Of a DNA stretch of 19,333 nucleotides, positions 16,989 to 19,333 are shown piece after piece. The DNA comes from CALXVA01 sp964587175 (GTDB taxonomy: Bacteria; Bacillota; Clostridia; TANB77; CAG-508): positions 1-19,333 of the forward strand of contig CAZPKK010000027.1 in the NCBI GenBank assembly GCA_964587175.1. The letters are read 5' to 3'. The notes beneath the pieces were generated by a model. The model worked only from the letters and a program-made list of their open reading frames with translations, made no database searches and had not been told where the DNA came from. Positions within the stretch are counted from its first letter, which is position 1; each line of letters begins with the position of its first letter. Position numbers and translations under genes: made by a program.

Positions 16989-17029
16989 ATAATAATCATC
17001 CACAGATAGAACCCGTGGATGATTATTAT
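16989..17029. terminator. 15-bp hairpin between two converging genes
   Basis: ATAATAATCATCCAC (16989-17003) and GTGGATGATTATTAT (17015-17029) form a perfect 15-bp stem with an 11-nt loop. It lies between the acyltransferase stop and the hsp20 stop, which face each other. There is no long T-run on either side, so it is terminator-like rather than a textbook terminator and may instead protect the 3' ends. Confidence 0.55.
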
Positions 17030-17032
17030 TCA

Positions 17033-17443
17033 TTATTCGATATCAATGTATTTCTTTTCTTCTATTTCTTTTTGTTTTTCTTTTGGTAGTGTTAATTTTA
17101 AAGTACCATTTTTGAAACTTGCTTTAATATCTTCTTCTTTTACGCTATCTCCTACATAAAAACTTCTTGAACATTCACCTACATATCTTTCTTTGTGTAC
17201 ATATTTACTATCTTTTTCATCGTCAAAAGTTTTATTCATGCTTGCATGTACTGTCAGATATCCATCTGAAAGTTCTATTTTTATGTTTTCTTTTTCATAT
17301 CCTGGTAAATCTACTTCTAATTCATAGTGGTCTTTTTTCTCCTTAATATCAGTTCTCATTAGTTTGTTCTCACCTCTTGTAAAAAATGGGTCATTAAACA
17401 TTTCGTCAAATAAATCAAATTCATTTCTTCTTGGTATCATCAT
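17033..17443 (-). CDS. Hsp20/alpha-crystallin family small heat-shock protein
   Basis: This ATP-independent holdase chaperone has 136 residues from the chosen start. The alpha-crystallin domain runs from about residue 30 to 128, with ELEVDLPGYEKENIKI, LSDGYLTVHA and FKNGTLKLTLPK. The C-terminal IDI matches the IXI motif used for oligomer assembly. The short N-terminal arm has NEFDLFDEMFNDPFF, typical for bacterial members. The most upstream ATG (17452) lies 0 nt after AAAGGAAG, too close, so the ATG at 17443 (9 nt after AAAGGAAG, MMIPRR) is preferred. The next ATG, one codon on, cannot be excluded. No CIRCE or clear CtsR operator was seen upstream. It faces the acyltransferase gene across a shared hairpin. 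Confidence 0.92.
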   Translation of the reverse strand: MMIPRRNEFDLFDEMFNDPFFTRGENKLMRTDIKEKKDHYELEVDLPGYEKENIKIELSDGYLTVHASMNKTFDDEKDSKYVHKERYVGECSRSFYVGDSVKEEDIKASFKNGTLKLTLPKEKQKEIEEKKYIDIE

Positions 17444-17570
17444 AACTATCATCTTCCTTTCTTTATTTTTTTATGTTGTTGACACCTTTGCTGTTAGTAA
17501 AGTATATATTATTTTTACTTTTAGAATTTAGTTTTAGACTAAGATTATTCTCCAATTTGTCATATTTTGC

Positions 17571-17600
17571 TTGACTATTAATACACTTTTATGGTATAAA
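17571..17600 (+). promoter_or_regulatory. tRNA-Glu promoter
   Basis: TTGACT (17571-17576) and TATAAA (17595-17600) are separated by 18 nt, with a predicted start about 14 nt before the tRNA. A second, weaker candidate is further upstream: TTGACA at 17479-17484 with TATATA at 17503-17508. Confidence 0.6.
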
Positions 17601-17620
17601 TATATATGGTTTTTATTATT

Positions 17621-17695
17621 GGCCCCTTGGTCAAGCGGTTAAGACGCAGCCCTCTCAAGGCTGAATCATGGGTTCGATTCCCGTAGGGGTCACCA
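17621..17695 (+). tRNA. tRNA-Glu (anticodon CTC)
   Basis: All four arms can be drawn. The acceptor stem is GGCCCCT with AGGGGTC (one G-U pair), and the D stem is GTC with GAC. The anticodon stem is CAGCC with GGCTG, around loop CTCTCAA, so the anticodon is CTC (17654-17656). The T arm is ATGGG-TTCGATT-CCCGT. The discriminator A and CCA are encoded (17692-17695). It reads GAG, the minor Glu codon in such AT-rich DNA. The gene is a single unit with its own promoter (17571-17600) and terminator (17704-17736). Confidence 0.96.
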
Positions 17696-17703
17696 AATCT
17701 TGC

Positions 17704-17736
17704 AAAAAAAGAAGCAAATTTTCTTGCTTCTTTTTT
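17704..17736 (+). terminator. tRNA-Glu intrinsic terminator
   Basis: AAAAAAGAAGCAA and TTGCTTCTTTTTT form a 13-bp stem around a 6-nt loop, with the T-run ending at 17736. It starts 8 nt after the tRNA CCA. The A-run on the left means it could also work on the minus strand. Confidence 0.85.
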
Positions 17737-17883
17737 ATTATATAGGAAAAATCGAAGATTTTTCCTATATAACAAGGTTAAGCTACCTTAGTCCGTCCGA
17801 GCCAAAGCGAGGACATGTATTTCGCCGTTGCTCCAGAGACTTGCCCTGCGAAATGCCTTTCTTATTATATAGGAAAAATCGAA
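17735..17883. repeat. compact palindromic repeat element (MITE-like or structured RNA), 149 bp
   Basis: An identical 22-bp direct repeat occurs at 17735-17756 and 17862-17883. Between them GATTTTTCCTATATAA (17757-17772) is the exact complement of TTATATAGGAAAAATC in either copy (17738-17753 and 17865-17880). The middle arm can therefore pair to the left as a short hairpin or to the right enclosing the core. If the second pairing is the element, it has 16-bp terminal inverted repeats (17757-17880, 124 bp), flanked by GAA on both sides. The core is less AT-rich than its surroundings and forms further hairpins: AAGGT/ACCTT, GTCC-GA-GC-CAAA-GC-GA-GGAC (17795-17814, tandem G-A mismatches), and GTATTTCGC/GCGAAATGC (17817-17856). 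The element abuts the mrnC stop and the tRNA terminator. Reading frames through it have no gene-like features. Confidence 0.65.
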
Positions 17884-17884
17884 A

Positions 17885-18289
17885 CTAAGCATCCTTTACA
17901 CATTCTTTTAATATTTCTTCTAATCTCTTGTCTTGCTTTGTTAGATATAAATATCCTATTAAAGCTTCAAACCCTGTGGAATACATGTATTCTTGTACTG
18001 TTGCATTCTTAGGTAAATGATGATTTTCTGCATTTCTCCCTCTTTTAACTACTTCTTTTTCTTTATCTGTTAGTTCATCTTCTATCTTCTTCAAAATTTC
18101 TGCTTGTGCTCCTGCTTTTACATATTTTATTGATTCAATATGCAACTTATGTGGTTTCATATTTGTGTTATTTACTAAGTTTACTCTAACATATAATTCA
18201 TATACAGCATCCCCTACATACGCCCATGTCAGAGGCGACATTATATTTACATCTGCTTCGTTTTCTGGCCTTTTTATTAGTTCTATCAT
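17885..18289 (-). CDS. mrnC: Mini-ribonuclease 3 (MrnC)
   Basis: MrnC is a dimeric, Mg-dependent RNase III-like endonuclease without a double-stranded RNA-binding domain. It trims 23S rRNA precursor 3' and 5' ends in Firmicutes. The 134-residue length is typical. The RNase III-type motif is AYVGDAVYELYVR, with the catalytic Asp in GDAVYE, and STGFEALIGYLYL carries the second conserved acidic residue. The NATVQEY segment matches the family. GGGAG lies 6 nt upstream of ATG. It follows rbgA on the same strand by about 98 nt, a ribosome-maturation neighbourhood. Its stop codon lies 1 bp from the repeat element. Confidence 0.95.
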   Translation of the reverse strand: MIELIKRPENEADVNIMSPLTWAYVGDAVYELYVRVNLVNNTNMKPHKLHIESIKYVKAGAQAEILKKIEDELTDKEKEVVKRGRNAENHHLPKNATVQEYMYSTGFEALIGYLYLTKQDKRLEEILKECVKDA

Positions 18290-18345
18290 TTTTTACTCCC
18301 TCTATCTCCTGTAATAGTCTTTGTTAAATTATATATTTCTTCTTT

Positions 18346-18374
18346 TCGGTCAAAGTGCTTAAGGTGAGGACCGA
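18346..18374. other. small hairpin between rbgA and mrnC
   Basis: TCGGTC (18346-18351) and GACCGA (18369-18374) are complementary around a 17-nt loop that contains CTTAAG. No T-run follows, so it is not an obvious terminator. It could be an RNA processing site between two co-transcribed genes. Confidence 0.25.
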
Positions 18375-18387
18375 CAAATTGCATACA

Positions 18388-19305
18388 TTAATCTATTTCC
18401 TCTAAGGTAATTCTACCTATTTTTCCACTCCTAAAATCGTCCAAGATTATTTTTGCAGTTTTTTCTTCATCTACATTTCCTCCTGAAATTATTGCTCCTC
18501 TCCTATTTCCAATTAAGTGCATTATTTCAAGTATTTTTTCATTTTCTTCTAAGTCTTCGATTTTCATGATTTTCTCAATTTCACTTATTTCTATTTTATA
18601 TCTTTGAACTAACTTATCAGAATGTTTATTTACCAATAATCTTAGCAAACTAAATCCAACCTCTATTGTTTGCAATATTTCGTCCTTTATTGTTCCTGTA
18701 TATGCTAAATTTAATGCCACTTCTTCATTTTCAAATTTTGGCCATAATACTCCTGGCGTATCTAACAATTCTATATTTTGTTTTATTCTTATCCATTGTT
18801 TTTGTCTTGTTACACCTGGTCTATTTCCAACTGTTGCAGAATTTTTTTTTGAAATACGATTTATAAATGAAGATTTGCCTACATTAGGAATTCCTATAAT
18901 CATAACTCTTATTGCTTTTCCCACTCTTCCTTTGTTCTCATAACTTTCTTGAGACTTTTGATATATTTCTTCAATTTTCTTTATGGCATCATTAATACCT
19001 TCACCAGTATTTGAATTCACTAAAACAGCTTCTACTCCATCACTTTTAAATTTAGAAATCCATTTATCGTTTTGACTTCTATCAGCCAAATCATATTTAT
19101 TTAGCACAATAAGTCTATCTTTATTTTTTATTAATCCTTCTATGTCTGGATTTCTACTAGAATTTGGTACTCTTGCATCTAGTATTTCTACTACTATATC
19201 AACTAATTTTAAATCTTCTTGAATTTGCCTTCTAGTCTTTGCCATATGGCCTGGATACCAATTGATTACACTTTTATGCAACCCCTTATCTTGACTTTCA
19301 TTCAT
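18388..19305 (-). CDS. rbgA: ribosome biogenesis GTPase RbgA (YlqF)
   Basis: RbgA is a circularly permuted GTPase that acts late in 50S subunit assembly. It has 305 residues from the chosen start. WYPGHMAKT near the N-terminus is a family mark. The G motifs come in permuted order: G4 NKYDLAD, G5 SNTGEG, G1 GIPNVGKSS, G2 GNRPGVTR, then G3 DTPG. The C-terminal helical RNA-binding region (about 210-305) follows. The frame extends upstream to a GTG at 19314, but the ATG at 19305 has AAGGTG about 6 nt upstream and is the likely start. It is the upstream partner of mrnC. The window ends 28 nt before this start, so its promoter is not visible. Confidence 0.95.
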   Translation of the reverse strand: MNESQDKGLHKSVINWYPGHMAKTRRQIQEDLKLVDIVVEILDARVPNSSRNPDIEGLIKNKDRLIVLNKYDLADRSQNDKWISKFKSDGVEAVLVNSNTGEGINDAIKKIEEIYQKSQESYENKGRVGKAIRVMIIGIPNVGKSSFINRISKKNSATVGNRPGVTRQKQWIRIKQNIELLDTPGVLWPKFENEEVALNLAYTGTIKDEILQTIEVGFSLLRLLVNKHSDKLVQRYKIEISEIEKIMKIEDLEENEKILEIMHLIGNRRGAIISGGNVDEEKTAKIILDDFRSGKIGRITLEEID

Positions 19306-19333
19306 TTTTATCACCTTCTTCTTTTGATAATTC

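Noticed and set aside
17444..17600. Possible CtsR or CIRCE operator upstream of hsp20
   Set aside because: GTCAAG and GACAAA words occur on the minus strand, but the spacing and sequence do not match the CtsR tandem heptad, and there is no TTAGCACTC inverted repeat.
17578..17775. Leftward 65-residue frame across the tRNA, with a GDPYGNRTHDSALRG stretch
   Set aside because: It is the antisense translation of tRNA-Glu and its terminator, a well-known type of spurious hypothetical protein.
17700..18012. Two short rightward frames over the repeat element and the mrnC 3' end
   Set aside because: They have no ribosome site, are built from the terminator T-run and the palindromic element, and overlap mrnC antisense.
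1..19333. CRISPR array, insertion sequence, prophage or toxin-antitoxin system
   Set aside because: There are no regularly spaced repeats, transposase or integrase motifs, phage genes or paired small toxin-antitoxin frames in either strand.

Overview
The window is AT-rich DNA from a low-GC Gram-positive bacterium, most likely a Clostridia-type Bacillota. The evidence is AGGAGG-like Shine-Dalgarno sites before nearly every gene, a tRNA with an encoded CCA, Mini-RNase III (mrnC) next to the circularly permuted GTPase RbgA, and homologues of TagB/TagF teichoic-acid polymerases. The species cannot be named from this sequence alone. LAYOUT: (1) Positions 1-486 hold no convincing gene. The far left has a strong leftward promoter (TTGACA-N18-TAAAAT) with helically phased A-tracts upstream. 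It points out of the window, and its short leader ends in GTACATTGAA, which recalls the leaders of stable-RNA operons. (2) Positions 487-5240 are a leftward run: lepA (EF4), a small DNPH1-like nucleoside-deoxyribosyltransferase-fold protein, rlmB (23S rRNA 2'-O-methyltransferase) and an unrecognised membrane-anchored extracellular protein, closed by a terminator at 373-410. (3) tyrS (5478-6686) runs rightward from a divergent promoter. Its leader is too short for a T-box. Two terminators, one bidirectional, follow it. (4) Positions 6763-14949 are a five-gene leftward operon for a surface polymer. In transcription order it encodes a classical short-chain dehydrogenase, a GT2/CDP-glycerol-glycerophosphotransferase fusion, a TarI-like cytidylyltransferase/UXS-like dehydratase fusion, and two further CDP-glycerol-glycerophosphotransferase-family enzymes. 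(5) Diverging from that operon, 15107-16961 encodes a GT4 glycosyltransferase and an overlapping PlsC-type acyltransferase, a likely glycolipid-making pair. (6) Positions 17033-19305 hold an Hsp20 chaperone, a rightward tRNA-Glu(CTC) with its own promoter and terminator, a compact palindromic repeat element (17735-17883), and leftward mrnC and rbgA. HOW THE GENES FIT: Housekeeping translation and ribosome genes (lepA, rlmB, tyrS, mrnC, rbgA, tRNA) flank an accessory-looking surface-polymer locus. In that locus the fused cytidylyltransferase/SDR probably makes a CDP-activated precursor, and the three Glyphos_transf enzymes would polymerise or link phospho-polyol or phospho-sugar units. The divergent GT4/acyltransferase pair could supply a glycolipid anchor. 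These roles are inferred from families and context. No tagO, tagA, tagD or TagGH exporter is present in the window. The best candidates for new biology are the two fusion proteins, the locus as a whole, the repeat element and the promoter at the left edge.
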